In this document: positions 1 through 22,020 of the stretch, piece by piece | Layout: every line of letters begins with the position of its first letter | How positions within the stretch are numbered: the stretch's first letter is position 1 | Assembly: GCA_964035545.1 (NCBI GenBank) | Contig: OZ037765.1 | Coordinates: 3,715,001 to 3,779,000 of the forward strand | Length of the DNA stretch: 64,000 bases | Source: Bugula neritina | Taxonomy: Eukaryota > Bryozoa > Gymnolaemata > Cheilostomatida > Bugulidae | Direction: 5' to 3' | Notes under the pieces: generated by a model | What the model was told of the DNA's origin: nothing | The model's database searches: none | The model's input: the letters and a program-made list of their open reading frames with translations, nothing else | Program-made: the position numbers and the translations under genes

Positions 1-827
1 AACTTGCAGAAGTTTATATAAGTTATAGTGGTGAGTATTCTAGAATTGGTACAAGGTACTAAATGTACCAAACTTACATGGTCTATTCCAATTCAGTCAG
101 AATCATTTGTTTAAATTATGCAAATTTTTCAATAACAACTGTTGAGTAGCCATGCTGGAATTCATTCCAACTTTAATGACGTGGTTAGAAATGACCAGCA
201 CTGAGATATTGGTTAGAAATTGTGGTTTTAAAACATACCAATATTTCATTTCATGAATGAATTTACAGTCAACCTTAAAGTTCTTAAATAATGCTAATTT
301 AATCAGCTGCTCAGTAAATGTGGAAGATGGGTTGAAGCTAGTGGAGGGGGTTGGGGGAGTGGAGGGAGGGGTTAGAGGGAGTTGAAGGGGGATGAATGAT
401 ACCGCAACCACTTTGCTGTAATATTTGTGATAATACAGCCGTAATGCTCAACAGTGAGATCTATAAGATTTGCTATTGTACATTCCAATTATATGTGATT
501 CAAATTAACTTTTTTTCTGTAAATACCATATAATTTATTATAATAGCATTGTGTTATAATGATAACATCATGAGAATATTATGGCGGTTATACATTAAAA
601 TTTATGTTATAGTATATAATACTCAACACCTTCTATTTGGAATGAAAAGCCATATTTTATATTTTGCAATGTTATTATACAATAAATTATAAAATTTATA
701 GTTATTTATTATACATGATGTATTTCCTAATGGACAGGATAATTGCTCTCATTTATATATTTATCAGTGCAAAAACTTCATCAAAAGTTTAATGCTGGAC
801 ATCAAAGTGTTTAATGTTACTTTACAG
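1..827. other. Non-coding stretch upstream of first recognised exon
   Basis: No convincing exon is seen here. It is probably intron of the TMEM132 gene, because the next exon opens in mid-protein after a ...TTTACAG acceptor. It holds a purine-rich block with several G runs at about 339-393, and AT-rich sequence at 520-760. Short open frames in this stretch look like chance. Confidence 0.6.
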
Positions 828-10799
<9,972 letters not shown>

Positions 10800-11477
10800 T
10801 CAAATGGACACACTGTGTTTTTTGTCGACTTTGTTTTTGATAGTAAAATTTGGGATGCCGTGAGTCTCTTTTAGTTCTATAACTGCTTGTTGTAGTCGTT
10901 AGCTAATAACAAAGCAATATTGTGATATATTTGTACATTCAGGCGTTATATTTATTGCTTACCTGTAAATTTGGACTAGCACTCACTGCCCTTAATTGAC
11001 GAAAGTAAATTTCAAAGTTAAGCTATCTGTATTTAGTTTCAACCAAACTGCTATTTATTGAAGATTCTACATATATTATTATTATTGCCATTTCTTGTAT
11101 TTATAGGAAAGTTTTGTTATTGAATTTTGTTTTTCTGGTCTCAATTTGGACTAGTTCGTACTTATATCGGCTTTTTCTTAGCAGGCCGATAAGCTTTCAA
11201 TACTCATGAATTTTATTTTTCTAATCACCAATGTATATTTTTGTTGCCTATAGTTACCGCTAGAAGATCTTGCAGCTCATGTGACCCATTCATTCATTGC
11301 CACTTGTCATATACCATCTCATTACACTTGCCAAATCTACCAGACATTTTATTTGATTCACTAAAATGTGTACATGTTAATTTCATGTCAATATTTATAC
11401 TATAAATATCAAATATATAAAAAACATTTTGTTCATTCAACAAATTCAGTTACTATTTGAAAATATTGAATCACCCA

Positions 11478-11483
11478 AATAAA
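11478..11483 (+). terminator. Candidate poly(A) signal for TMEM132
   Basis: AATAAA lies 679 bp after the TMEM132 stop, in an AT-rich 3' flank with no open frame, and before the convergent gene's stop at 12060. It is the best-placed canonical hexamer; no transcript end is proven. Confidence 0.4.
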
Positions 11484-12059
11484 GCTTTGCATGTTATTAC
11501 TAGCTGTACTTTAACCTGTCTCAGCCTACTACAAAGTGAAAGCTAGAAAGTAAAATTAGAATAGTTAAAAGTATGATGAAACTTCCCAGAATTTGGTTGA
11601 TCGTAAGAGACTTGCAGAATGATTCTTGAATAAAAGTTTTCTGAGTCGAATTGACAAATTGAAGTATGAAAATAAATGACTATATTATTATGCATGCATT
11701 ATGAATGCATAGGATTTACACCAGTTTAAGAAGATTTCTTACAAATAAATATTTAATTTAGGATTGTCAGATAAAAACTCATAAAACAGGAGAGCAGTAA
11801 ATATTGAAAACATCTCATTCTAGTTGAGCAAAAACCAGTCACTAACAGTCACTGTGATTATTGAGCAAAACTAACAATACATTGTGTAACTGTTCAATTG
11901 CTAGAGAGAGAGAAAATAAAAATATTTGACAATAAATAAGTTAACTGAGTTGATAAGGAAATAAAACTGTAAAAAAAAATAGAATCCCTGTGAAAACATG
12001 AGCAAACCGTCAGAATAACATGAGTAAATATTTCAATCCAAAAACTCTCCCTGCAGTTG

Positions 12060-12191
12060 CTAGAGAGTGGCTTGGCCGAGTATGGCTAGCATAGCGTATC
12101 TGTCCATTACAGAGTCAGGATCCCCGTTGATGGAGGAAAACCTGAAGGGTCTGGCAACACTTTCAGAGGGAGCAGCAACCTTTTCTTTAGT
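12060..12191 (-). CDS. Probable last exon of VARP-like gene
   Basis: After a TATTTCTAG acceptor, 43 codons run in phase 0 to TAG at 12062-12060 (ending ...MLAILGQATL). It has no ankyrin signature. The join to 12755 is phase-compatible. An alternative open exon at 12495-12274 has a C.C..C motif but no phase-0 donor, so I left it out. Confidence 0.5.
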   Translation of the reverse strand, partial: TKEKVAAPSESVARPFRFSSINGDPDSVMDRYAMLAILGQATL

Positions 12192-15100
12192 CTAGAAATA
12201 TATTTAGCAAAAATAAAACTCAGGTGAAAACAACCAGGTATTGCAGAAATGACGGAAATGCCTTGGCACACATCTAGTCTATTTCCTGAAATGAATCATC
12301 AGGGAGCCTAGAAAGTGAACCTCGTTGCCAGAAACCAGAAAATATAGTCATGCGGGTTGCTGCAAATTTCAGAAAGCTTATTTCCATGAAAAAGTTCAAA
12401 CTATTTGAGAAATATATTGAATTTGTTTGTTCCAGGCAAGAGTTACATGTACATGATCCTAGTATATGATGAAGAGTTGCCTTTTCACACCTCACCTGAA
12501 TAATATAATAAATTGAAAGTTGACTGGCCAGTGCATTTCTGATACGGACACAATATCAACATATTAACTGCATATTCTATAATACACGTCGCCATTACTC
12601 ACCTTACAACATCTCTTTGTATGAGATGAAACTAAATACTGCATGTACTGTGCTGGAAACACAACATGTATAAAATATACACGGCATTTGTTGCTATGTG
12701 ACTTTTTGTGCTACACGAAAACATTACAAATAAAAAGAAAAGGAGTTGTCTAACCTTTTCCTTACTATATTTTCTCTGTATTAACACTTTCTTTGTAGAT
12801 GAGTCCGATTTAAAACTTATGATGTACTGTACAGCAGCCATGAATGTAGCCATTGTGAATCTATAATGTTATACAAGCAAAGTTAGGCTTAGGCAAGATT
12901 TGGAGTAACTTGATAATAAACTAAGATAAAATAGATATAGAAAGACTCAAAAGTTAAAAAAGAACAACATTTCAACTGATGCAAACCACTTGCTTAATTT
13001 TATAATACTAAAAATAAATTGTGAGAACCCCAAATAGTAAAAACTTTCATGGGGCTAAGGACTGCACTTCCCATCATACCAGCAATATGGTTAAGGTCTT
13101 TCAAAGTAGCCCAAGAGCAATGATGACATGACCAATGGAAAAGGAAAAGCGATAGATTTGAGTTTTTTCAAACACTAAAGTGCAACCATGTACTCACACC
13201 TTTATCTCACACACATACACTACAGTATAAACCATAGTTATATATCAGTTGTATGTATAAAATATCACCATCTACTCACTCAAACGCATCATGGAAATCA
13301 AGGATAGTGTTTCCAAATATCTGAGTATACTGAAGGAGGGAAGGCAAATCCACATTCCCATGAGATATGAGCACACCAATCTATAAACACAGTTCAACAG
13401 AAACAGCTTATTACAGCAGCTAACAGGTCACTTTACATCTATTTACATGACAACTACTTTAACATGATGAATGTTACAGCATATTCAGCTCCAGCTAATA
13501 GAAACCAGTTCTCCCTTGGGTACAGTCTTAGTATAGCAGAGCATGTGATGTTGACAAGTTAGATCCTATAAAATCTATCACTAATGTTGCTCTGTTTTTG
13601 CATGATTTACCACTTATTCCTATAGCCTAGCCCTAGTTGCCTCAACAGTTCCTAGTGACAAATACTCTCCAACCCCTACCCAGTCTCCAGGTCTAACACT
13701 TTGAACATCTTTGAGTTTTCTTGTCAAGATACATGAATTTAAAACACAGGGGTAAGTTTTCCTCAATAAATGTTCCAGTTGCTTTCCATTTAATATCTCA
13801 TAGAGCCTGCTATCTACTAGACTTAGATATTAGAAGATGTGTTAACACTAACCAGTAGAGGTATGAGATCATCAGTGGCCAGTGGACCTGAAATACAGCA
13901 AACTGTACAAAACTAAACGTTGAGCAAATATACAAATAAATCAGATGGATACCAACACATTTGCTAAACAAATTTCCTCCATTGCATTCAGTACAGGTGA
14001 AACTACATCATGCTCCAAAGAGCTGTTTACTAACACTGGTATAGTTAGAAATCTCTGCTTTTTTAGGAATATTTTCAGCCCATTTTTGCAGGAACAAGAA
14101 CATCAAATACGAACAGAGTACATAGCACCATTCCATAGTTCACATACAAGAGAAGTATACAGTGTAATGAGATAGTTTACAGTACAAACCTTTAGTGGAG
14201 TCTGTCGCAAGGACATTCACTGCACAAATCTCATCCTAACCAAAAGAAAAAAAATCATTATCGCAGAATTACAAGACTATAAGGGAGAATACTTAGAAAA
14301 TTATTTTGTTTTGCAGTGAGTTATGAAAAGACAACTCCAAGAAATAATCATCTTTCAGTTGCTAAGGTGTGGCCTGAGATAATATGCAGGTTGAAACCTG
14401 ACAGTGTTTTAACAGCCTGTGAACTTCTTGCAGCCAATTCATGTTTTATAGGACAACTACCAATAATATCAAGTTTACAACACAAACCTATACTAGCTAC
14501 GTCTGACAGCTCTAAAGATAGAGATGACAACTGTGTGATCATAGCAATTTATATAAAAATAGAAAAGACGACTATTTTTAAATAGAAAACAAAAATTTCA
14601 AAATATTTTATTAAAATGCTTTCTTTTAAACTGTGATCCTTCCCTAATGAATATGATGGATTGTATAAATAAATACACCAACTGACCAGAGCTAGTTTCA
14701 GGACAGACAGGATCTGTAGAGGACTGGTGGCTGAAACTAACTGCTGCAACTTAAAGCTCTCCGTGTTATTCTCTCTTTCAACTTCCTCCTACCAATAGAT
14801 ATTACCATTCAGTAGGAGTGACAACTCCAACATTGAATATAAACTTTCAGTATTCCTGTGCAGTATTGGAGGGATAAGCTTGGCATAGATTTGTGACGTT
14901 AGCAGATTAACATTAAACACGCAAAATACCCTATTGCCTATTTATTAGCCTGCTGTTGATTTCATAACCTGCTGCCTATTTATTAGCCTGCTGTTGATTT
15001 CATAATAATTTAATTTTAGGATAACTAAAATAGTCCTTTTGAAAATATTAATCTGTGAAAATATGTTGTAAACTTTAAAAACTCAACATTTAAAGTACAA

Positions 15101-18100
15101 ACAGTGATTTCTAACAGATGAACCTCTAAACATAAACAATATCACCGGAAAGAAGCTGACAACAACTAATATAGAGATTTCAAGCCAACCTGCATCAGCA
15201 TACACTGAGACTTGTATTTAGAGCTGCCTCCTGATTGGCTGGTTTTAACATGAGGAAACACGTGACTGAAGGTTTGATGGTGTATATAACTACAAGCAAC
15301 AGAATATTTGTGCTAACTAAACACTATAGTAATTATAGGCAAGACAAAGGTGCATTTAATTCACACAACATGAGTTACTGACACACTGATACGAGTTACG
15401 AGTTTAGATCTACCTAAGGAGTGCCGCGTGCATCTGTTTATGTCCGGCTGCTGGAAAATAGCCTGAGTATCTGTTAGCCATAGCCTCTAGTTTCAACNNN
15501 NNNNNNNNNNNNNNNNNNNNNNNNNNNNNNNNNNNNNNNNNNNNNNNNNNNNNNNNNNNNNNNNNNNNNNNNNNNNNNNNNNNNNNNNNNNNNNNNNNNN
15601 NNNNNNNNNNNNNNNNNNNNNNNNNNNNNNNNNNNNNNNNNNNNNNNNNNNNNNNNNNNNNNNNNNNNNNNNNNNNNNNNNNNNNNNNNNNNNNNNNGCT
15701 TTCTTTTAAACTGTGATCCTTCCCTAATGAATATGATGGATTGTATAAATAAATACACCAACTGACCAGAGCTAGTTTCAGGACAGACAGGATCTGTAGA
15801 GGACTGGTGGCTGAAACTAACTGCTGCAACTTAAAGCTCTCCGTGTTATTCTCTCTTTCAACTTCCTCCTACCAATAGATATTACCATTCAGTAGGAGTG
15901 ACAACTCCAACATTGAATATAAACTTTCAGTATTCCTGTGCAGTATTGGAGGGATAAGCTTGGCATAGATTTGTGACGTTAGCAGATTAACATTAAACAC
16001 GCAAAATACCCTATTGCCTATTTATTAGCCTGCTGTTGATTTCATAACCTGCTGCCTATTTATTAGCCTGCTGTTGATTTCATAATAATTTAATTTTAGG
16101 ATAACTAAAATAGTCCTTTTGAAAATATTAATCTGTGAAAATATGTTGTAAACTTTAAAAACTCAACATTTAAAGTACAAACAGTGATTTCTAACAGATG
16201 AACCTCTAAACATAAACAATATCACCGGAAAGAAGCTGACAACAACTAATATAGAGATTTCAAGCCAACCTGCATCACCATACACTGAGACTTGTATTTA
16301 GAGCTGCCTCCTGATTGGCTGGTTTTGACATGAGGAAACACATGACTGAAGGTTTGATGGTGTATATAACTACAAGCAACAGAATATTTGTGCTAACTAA
16401 ACACTATAGTAATTATAGGCAAGACAAAGGTGCATTTAATTCACACAACATGAGTTACTGACACACTGATACGAGTTACGAGTTTAGATCTACCTAAGGA
16501 GTGCCGCGTGCATCTGTTTATGTCCGGCTGCTGGAAAATAGCCTGAGTATCTGTTAGCCATAGCCTCTAGTTTCAACGCAGCATCCGGTAGAAATGAGGG
16601 TAGCACGAGGTACGTTGCCTTAAACTGCTGGATATCTTTATTAACCGACTCCAACTTCTACAAAATTGCATGATACAAACTAAACACCAACTCTCATGAG
16701 AGAGATATGACATAAGAATAACAATGTTACAGTATGAAAGACCTTTTGCTGTACCTTGAAACTGTTGGATACTAAAACTTGCTTCATATCTTCTACACTC
16801 GTCTCTGTAATGTCTATTCTATGCACCTGAACAGTTTGAGGGATTGAAGATATCGGCACCTATAAAGTATAAAAGGAATACATACTCGGCTTAAATATGT
16901 TAAATATGTTATAATAAATTTATCAGTGAAAATGTCTAAATCAGATTTGTACCTCTCTTAGATTCCTAAAAAGGTGAACGCTATGTATTAAGATTTTAAA
17001 TGATATTTACTTCACATAAATGTTTTTACTATGTATAAATACTTCATTAGAATATCACTACGTGCCCAAGCTTCGCATCATGCAAATAGATTTTTTCTTT
17101 AATGTTTGAAAACAGTTGCCATTGAATGAAACCCCAATCACAAAATTCATCAGTACAAGCATCCATTTGCATAATGTGAAGTAGTGGGAAACACAGCGTA
17201 TATTCAACAATAGTCTGTTACCAGCAAGAGAGAGATCACTAGTATTAGCAAAGACTGGTGAGTAGAGAGAGACATTACCTCATGTTTGAGTACATTGAGT
17301 GGGCCTATCAATGAGCAACACGTTGTATTTAGCTCCCTGTAACACACAAGGTGTATAGTATGCACATAGTGAAGGCAAATAGACATGAGTTAGAGACTGT
17401 ATATAACTTGCTAGGTTACTTGAGTAGGTCTAGGAGAAATGAGTAGTTCAATCAAAATGAATAAATCTATATAGGTTGAGGTTATAGTAGTAGTCAAAGT
17501 GAATCAAATCAAGTTCAACTGTTGGTGTGAAACACATGGTGACTAAACTGTTCTTAAAAAATAATCTTTATGAACGCCTTTGATTATTTATTTCGAGCTA
17601 AATAATAAAAAACTTGCTACTGTATCAATGCTGAGAGACAAAAATATCACCACAATGCAATCTGACTCTACACACACAACTACCCACCTGCATGTATGCC
17701 ATCTCACTGTAGAGAATATGAACTGTATTCTCTTGTCCTGAAACACCCAAATGAATATTCAATCAATATCTTAAACACATTTAATTTAAAGCAAGAATAA
17801 CCGTATATGCTCATAGCGGAAAGACCACAAAGCTTTTACTATACCATAAACTGATTCGAGTAAAAATTCAATTACAGCCATATATTACTCACTAAAGAAT
17901 ATGAATAAACTATTTACGGCTTTCTGGCTAAATTTAAACATTTAATTTTGCATACTTTACTTTTAAAAAAACATTATTTAATAAAAAAAGCTATATATTA
18001 AAATCAGATTGCAAATGCTAATTAATAAAATTATGCATTGAATTTTATAAAAAGAAATTCAAACCTACAACCAAGAAATATGCAGTTTAAACTTAACTCA

Positions 18101-19908
18101 TCACACATGCATACAGATTTCAATAACCGTTTGCAAAACCAACATTTCAGCTGTCAGCTTTGCATATTATACTTATAGTAAATACATTTCCAAGGTTGGC
18201 AATGCCTGTCAAGATATAGAAGAGCTAATATAGTATCTACTTGGTCTCACCAGCCAGGCTGACTAGCCATGAATACAGATAATTACTTACTAAGAGTATT
18301 TACTATATAATCACCTGCATAGACTGCTGTTAGCGAGTAGTTGTGTTCATCCCAGCTGACAGTTTGATGCTCTCCATTGACATTAGACCAGACAGTTACA
18401 TACTGACTGGAAGAGAAAACCAACATATAGACAAGTAAACAACAGAGCGTAGCATCTTTAAGTTGTATTACAATATGTAGTTCAAATAGCTGATAAATAT
18501 TCTTTTTCAAAAAGGTATTAATGAGTACAGAGTTAATGTGAACGAAAATGAAAATGAGTTCATACAAGAAAGATCATGAAAAGTAAAACATTCAAAGAAT
18601 TTGTAACAAAATATTCATCTTACAAAGCAATAGAGAAATGCATCTTTGATTATTAATTATTCACCATTACTTTTATCATGCCAATTCTTCCTTTGCATAT
18701 GTATTGCTAGTATTGTGATATTTTGATCGTAAATTTATAATCTTTAAGCAGTTTTATTTATCACAAATCTATGTTTGTAGTGTACACAACTCCAACTACT
18801 AAATATAGTTGTAGCTAGAAGGTTAATAAAAGTGCCCAATTGGGTATCATACTTTTCCAATAATTTAATAGTTGGATAACGCATGCTCAAATGGATTTAA
18901 ACTAACAAAGCTCTTTAGTAGTAAACTTACCCCTTGTAGAGGCGGGATGGTTTTAGTATATGCAACTCTACAAATGGTAAACCAGAGCAGTGTAGAAATA
19001 TGATAATATAAATAAAATAAAAACAAAGAAACCAGAATGAGGAATCAAATAGCAGAATGTTATAAAACATTGTATTTGTCTCAAGTAAATGTGAATAAAC
19101 TAGAAGTTACTGTATGTCGAGAAATACAGCTAATATATTTAAAAACTACCAAAATGCTCTTTGGTATAAATAAACAGTAGTACCATAGCTTTTTCAAGCC
19201 AATGCATCACTTGGCAATGCAGGTTAAAACCCCACAGTAAAGCAGCTATTTCCAAATCAATTTTTATCCTGAATGTACAAAAATAGCTTCAGAGCTATAA
19301 ACTATAGAATGTTAATTTTTAGTGGCAGACTAAAACAATTATGAATGCTATAACTATTCTGGTATGTGCAGAGTATATGTGGTTAGGGAGTACAGACCTA
19401 GAAACCTAGCTGTAGACGAAGACACTGGCAGCGTGCTAGTAGAGGGCACACAGAGTATGCTGCCGTTAGATAGAACCTGCTGTAAATACGTCTGCTTGTC
19501 CTAGAATACAAATGTGAAACATTTACAACTGTCTTGCAATTGAAAATTTATTCTTATTTTATTATATTTTGTATGCTAATACAATATACACATAAACCCT
19601 GAAAAATATCTAAAAAAATGAATTAAATGGCAACATAAGTGTTCAGATATCTACAATCTATTTTTAGAAAACAGACCCAAGTGTTTATAATTAAATAAAC
19701 TAATCAGTACAAAAACTAAAAAACACAAGCGAGATACACATAGTATACACTTTGCAACATTTTTTAATTAGCTAAACAAATTTAGAATTTTTATTTCATT
19801 TTCAGTACAATAAAAATATTGAGTTAAAACCAGAATAAAATTACCGTATAATCATACCAATGCAAAGTTGTAGAAAGGGTTAACCTCTAGTTCATCTGCT
19901 AACGACAT
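12060..19908 (-). CDS. VARP/ANKRD27-like VPS9-domain protein without ankyrin repeats
   Basis: Exons read from the minus strand: 19908-19858, 19500-19398, 18967-18931, 18406-18315, 17737-17688, 16859-16755, 16657-16494, then a VPS9 core around 14931-14687, and 14235-14190, 13887-13853, 13380-13280, 12860-12755, 12191-12060. VARP is an endosomal Rab21 GEF and Rab32/38, VAMP7 and retromer partner. Matches to the VARP N-terminus are the start MSLADELEVNPFYNFAL (VARP has a comparably placed NPFY..AL), a GSILCVPSTSTLP segment, SVEDMKQVL, and in the VPS9 core TSPLQILSVLKLAL, ATDDLIPLLIGVLI, LQYTQIFGN and TFMAAVQYI. Phases agree for the first seven exons (602 nt) and again from 14788 to the stop (522 nt). 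The join between the two blocks is unresolved, and an in-frame TAG is present (see findings). The gene ends after about 430 residues, with no ankyrin repeats. The assembly gap and a false duplication fall inside it. Confidence 0.7.
12755..13887 (-). CDS. C-terminal VPS9 exons of VARP-like gene
   Basis: Three exons (13887-13853, 13380-13280, 12860-12755) encode the conserved VPS9 signature ATDDLIPLL, the helix SLLQYTQIFGNTILDF, and EFTMATFMAAVQYI. The acidic DD and the following aromatic/Gln helix are what VPS9 exchange factors use to engage Rab5-group GTPases. All borders are GT-AG and the phases (1, 0, 2, 0) agree. This is the best-supported part of the gene's function. Confidence 0.7.
14687..14931 (-). 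CDS. VPS9 core region of VARP-like gene, exon structure unresolved
   Basis: From about 14931 down, the frame reads TSQIYAKLIPPIL (VPS9 helix, compare the IY..IF of VARP), runs on to ...NGNIYW, then TAG, then in the same frame EEVERENNTESFKLQQLV and TSPLQILSVLKLAL, ending at a GTCAGT donor. Length and order match the VARP VPS9 core with no gap, so the TAG at 14791-14789 is unexpected. An acceptor-like TTGGTAG ends exactly at that stop, giving exon 14788-14687 at phase 0, but no donor upstream of it restores a phase-compatible join. The second copy at 15767-16011 is identical here. Confidence 0.5.
14936..15004. repeat. 38-bp tandem repeat, two copies
   Basis: GCCTATTTATTAGCCTGCTG... repeats with a 38-bp period (14936 and 14974). 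It is also present in the duplicated copy at 16016-16084. Confidence 0.9.
15498..15697. other. Assembly gap, 200 N
   Basis: A run of exactly 200 N, a round number typical of a placeholder. Any open frame spanning it is meaningless. Confidence 0.99.
15698..16577. repeat. 880-bp sequence repeated across assembly gap, copy 2
   Basis: This is the partner of 14618-15497. The VARP-like exon 16657-16494 runs through the right edge of this copy, while copy 1 holds only its truncated remainder (15497-15414). The complete exon is therefore the one in copy 2, and copy 1 is its continuation downstream. Confidence 0.95.
19858..19908 (-). CDS. VARP-like first coding exon
   Basis: ATG at 19908-19906 opens a 17-codon exon ending ...TTTGCATTG before GTATGA. 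The NPFY..AL motif sits at residues 9-17, and joining in phase 0 to 19500 gives a continuous VARP-like N-terminus. The first residues also resemble the start of PRPF31 (MSLADEL), but nothing after them does. Confidence 0.7.
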
Positions 19909-20691
19909 CTTCACTGCCAGTTCTATTCACATCTTAGATATATAATGGCTATCTGTGTAGAACTAAAGTCGGGCTAGGTGAGAAAGGTGAGATGCAATGC
20001 GAGTCTGCTAGTTTATGGTAACCACCTGTTATTATTCAATAGCACTTCATATCTATGTGAAGCTCAATCTACATATCTGATTAGGTCAACCTTAATGTTT
20101 GAAATTGCCTAAAATATTAGATTATAACAGAAATTTAATGTAGAGCTGCCTAACAAAGTTAAAATAGAAATAAAAAAATTGAAACAACCTTAAAATCCTA
20201 GGAATAGACATTGCTGCAGGTCTAGATATTACATAGTAGTTATGAAAGTTATCTATGAACTCAAGTTAATGGTTCAGTTTAGTTATTATAATATGCTTAC
20301 TTGCTAACGCCGGTTACTAGCAATGAGTTGTACATAAGTACTATAGCTGAAACTACAATAAATTCATCAACTATACTATAATTTAAGTGATTATTAGTAT
20401 TTAAAAATATTCTTAAATAAATGATAGTGACTAAATTAACTGAAATGAAGTAGAAATATAAACCAGAAAAATCTATAAAATACTCATCACCTTCAGCATA
20501 ACATAAAATATACAAATATTTATAAACCTATATAATGTATATATACGTATACGTATACAAAGGATCACATATTGATCATCATAACATGAGTAATGAGTAT
20601 GATTTGCTAACACATCATTGTTCGTGTGAACAAGGAAACACGAAATTTCAGCAAATTTCAATTTAATTTCTCCTTACACTGCCTAGAATAT

Positions 20692-20712
20692 CCCCCCCCC
20701 CCCCCCCCCCCC
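20692..20712. repeat. C21 homopolymer
   Basis: Twenty-one consecutive C. The length is likely to be unreliable in the assembly. Confidence 0.97.
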
Positions 20713-21199
20713 GTCTGTAAACAGTTATACTCAGCGCACCACAGTACAGTATACAAATGATGTTATAAGAGATAAGCAGTGTTGTTTTCCTGTAGCCAAC
20801 TAGTCCGGCTTATCACTATTAGTCACTGAACATTTCATTTGCTGTTATTGGTCTATGATGTCCTATTGTTCAGTCTAAATCATATCCTGTTATTGCAACC
20901 ATTAAGGTTGTGACTATAAATAATACATAATGATTATTCTGCTCATAAGGAAAATAACAATTATGATAATAAATAGTTATTTCAGAATTATCTGATGCTG
21001 CTGTGAAACTTTGGCTCAGAAGAAGCATCAAAATGAGAATCAACTTCTAGTTAAAAAAGCCCTGAACTCAAGTTTAAGATTTTCATGCAGCTAAGCTTGG
21101 CCCTGAAAATTTTAAACTTAAGACAAAATTGACAACCATTATTATTGTTGAAAGTCAAATTAGAAGAGTAACTAACTGTGTAAAAATAACATAATTAAG

Positions 21200-22020
21200 T
21201 TTAACTACTAGCAATAATATAAATATAAATAATTATTATAGAATCATTTCTATTCAGTGGTAATGGATGACTGGTATAATCATAATGACAATCTCTACAA
21301 TAATAAAAGATAAGAATAATATGAATATCAATATGCCTAGCCCTATAGTAACTATGTGATTAAATCATTTATAAAAATGACAAATAAATAAATGGCCATT
21401 AAATATTTATATTATAAATATATGTCATTATAACTATAAGTTATAAAGTGTAAGTTATGATAACTGAAAGTAAATCATGATTATCAAATTAAACCCATCA
21501 CTAAAAATATCATAACAGTTAGCTATCATAATGATAATCATAAAATTAAATTATAATGACTATAAGTATAACTATAAGTATAATAATAATAAATTAATTT
21601 ACTACCAGTATCTTACTGCTACTAGTACTGCTAGTACGCAACTAGTAGTATAAGTATTACTCTTAGTAGTAGTATAAGTATAACTATAAGTATCTAGGTA
21701 TTATAAATATAATTATAAGTGTATAACTATAAGCATAAAATTAGTATCATTATTATAATGATGATTATAATATACTTATAGTACGATTATGATACTATGA
21801 TACTATTACTATTAGTATTACTATTAGTAATAGTAATACTATTAGTATTATTATATGAAAACTAAAAGTAAAAGTAAAAGTAAAGTTGATATAAATACTA
21901 ACTCTAAGAGTAACTGTAAATCTAATACTATTAGTAATAGTAAGACTTATTGATATTTACGATGATATTCTAATTCATGTTGATAATGAATATGATACAA
22001 TCATTATCATACATTGAATT
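21200..22020. repeat. Low-complexity TA/TAG/TAC-rich tract
   Basis: About 800 bp built of degenerate ATAAGTATAACTATAAG and TACTATTAGTA-like words, partly self-complementary (for example around 21800-21850). No coding potential. Confidence 0.75.

Larger units (their letters stand above)
14618..15497. repeat. 880-bp sequence repeated across assembly gap, copy 1
   Basis: This stretch matches 15698-16577 base for base at an offset of 1080, apart from three substitutions I could see (near 15198, 15247 and 15263). Copy 1 ends exactly at the N run and copy 2 begins exactly after it, which is the pattern of two contig ends that overlap but were not merged, probably from two haplotypes. Confidence 0.95.

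Noticed and set aside
12274-12495. Open frame with a C.C..C motif, possible zinc-binding exon as in VARP linkers
   Set aside because: It has no donor in the phase required by the next exon, and skipping it gives a clean join. It may still be an alternative exon.
15410-15829. Long open frame across the N run
   Set aside because: It is produced by reading N as open codons. The real exon is 16657-16494.
19858-19908. MSLADEL start suggesting the splicing factor PRPF31
   Set aside because: Only seven residues agree. The following exons match VARP instead.
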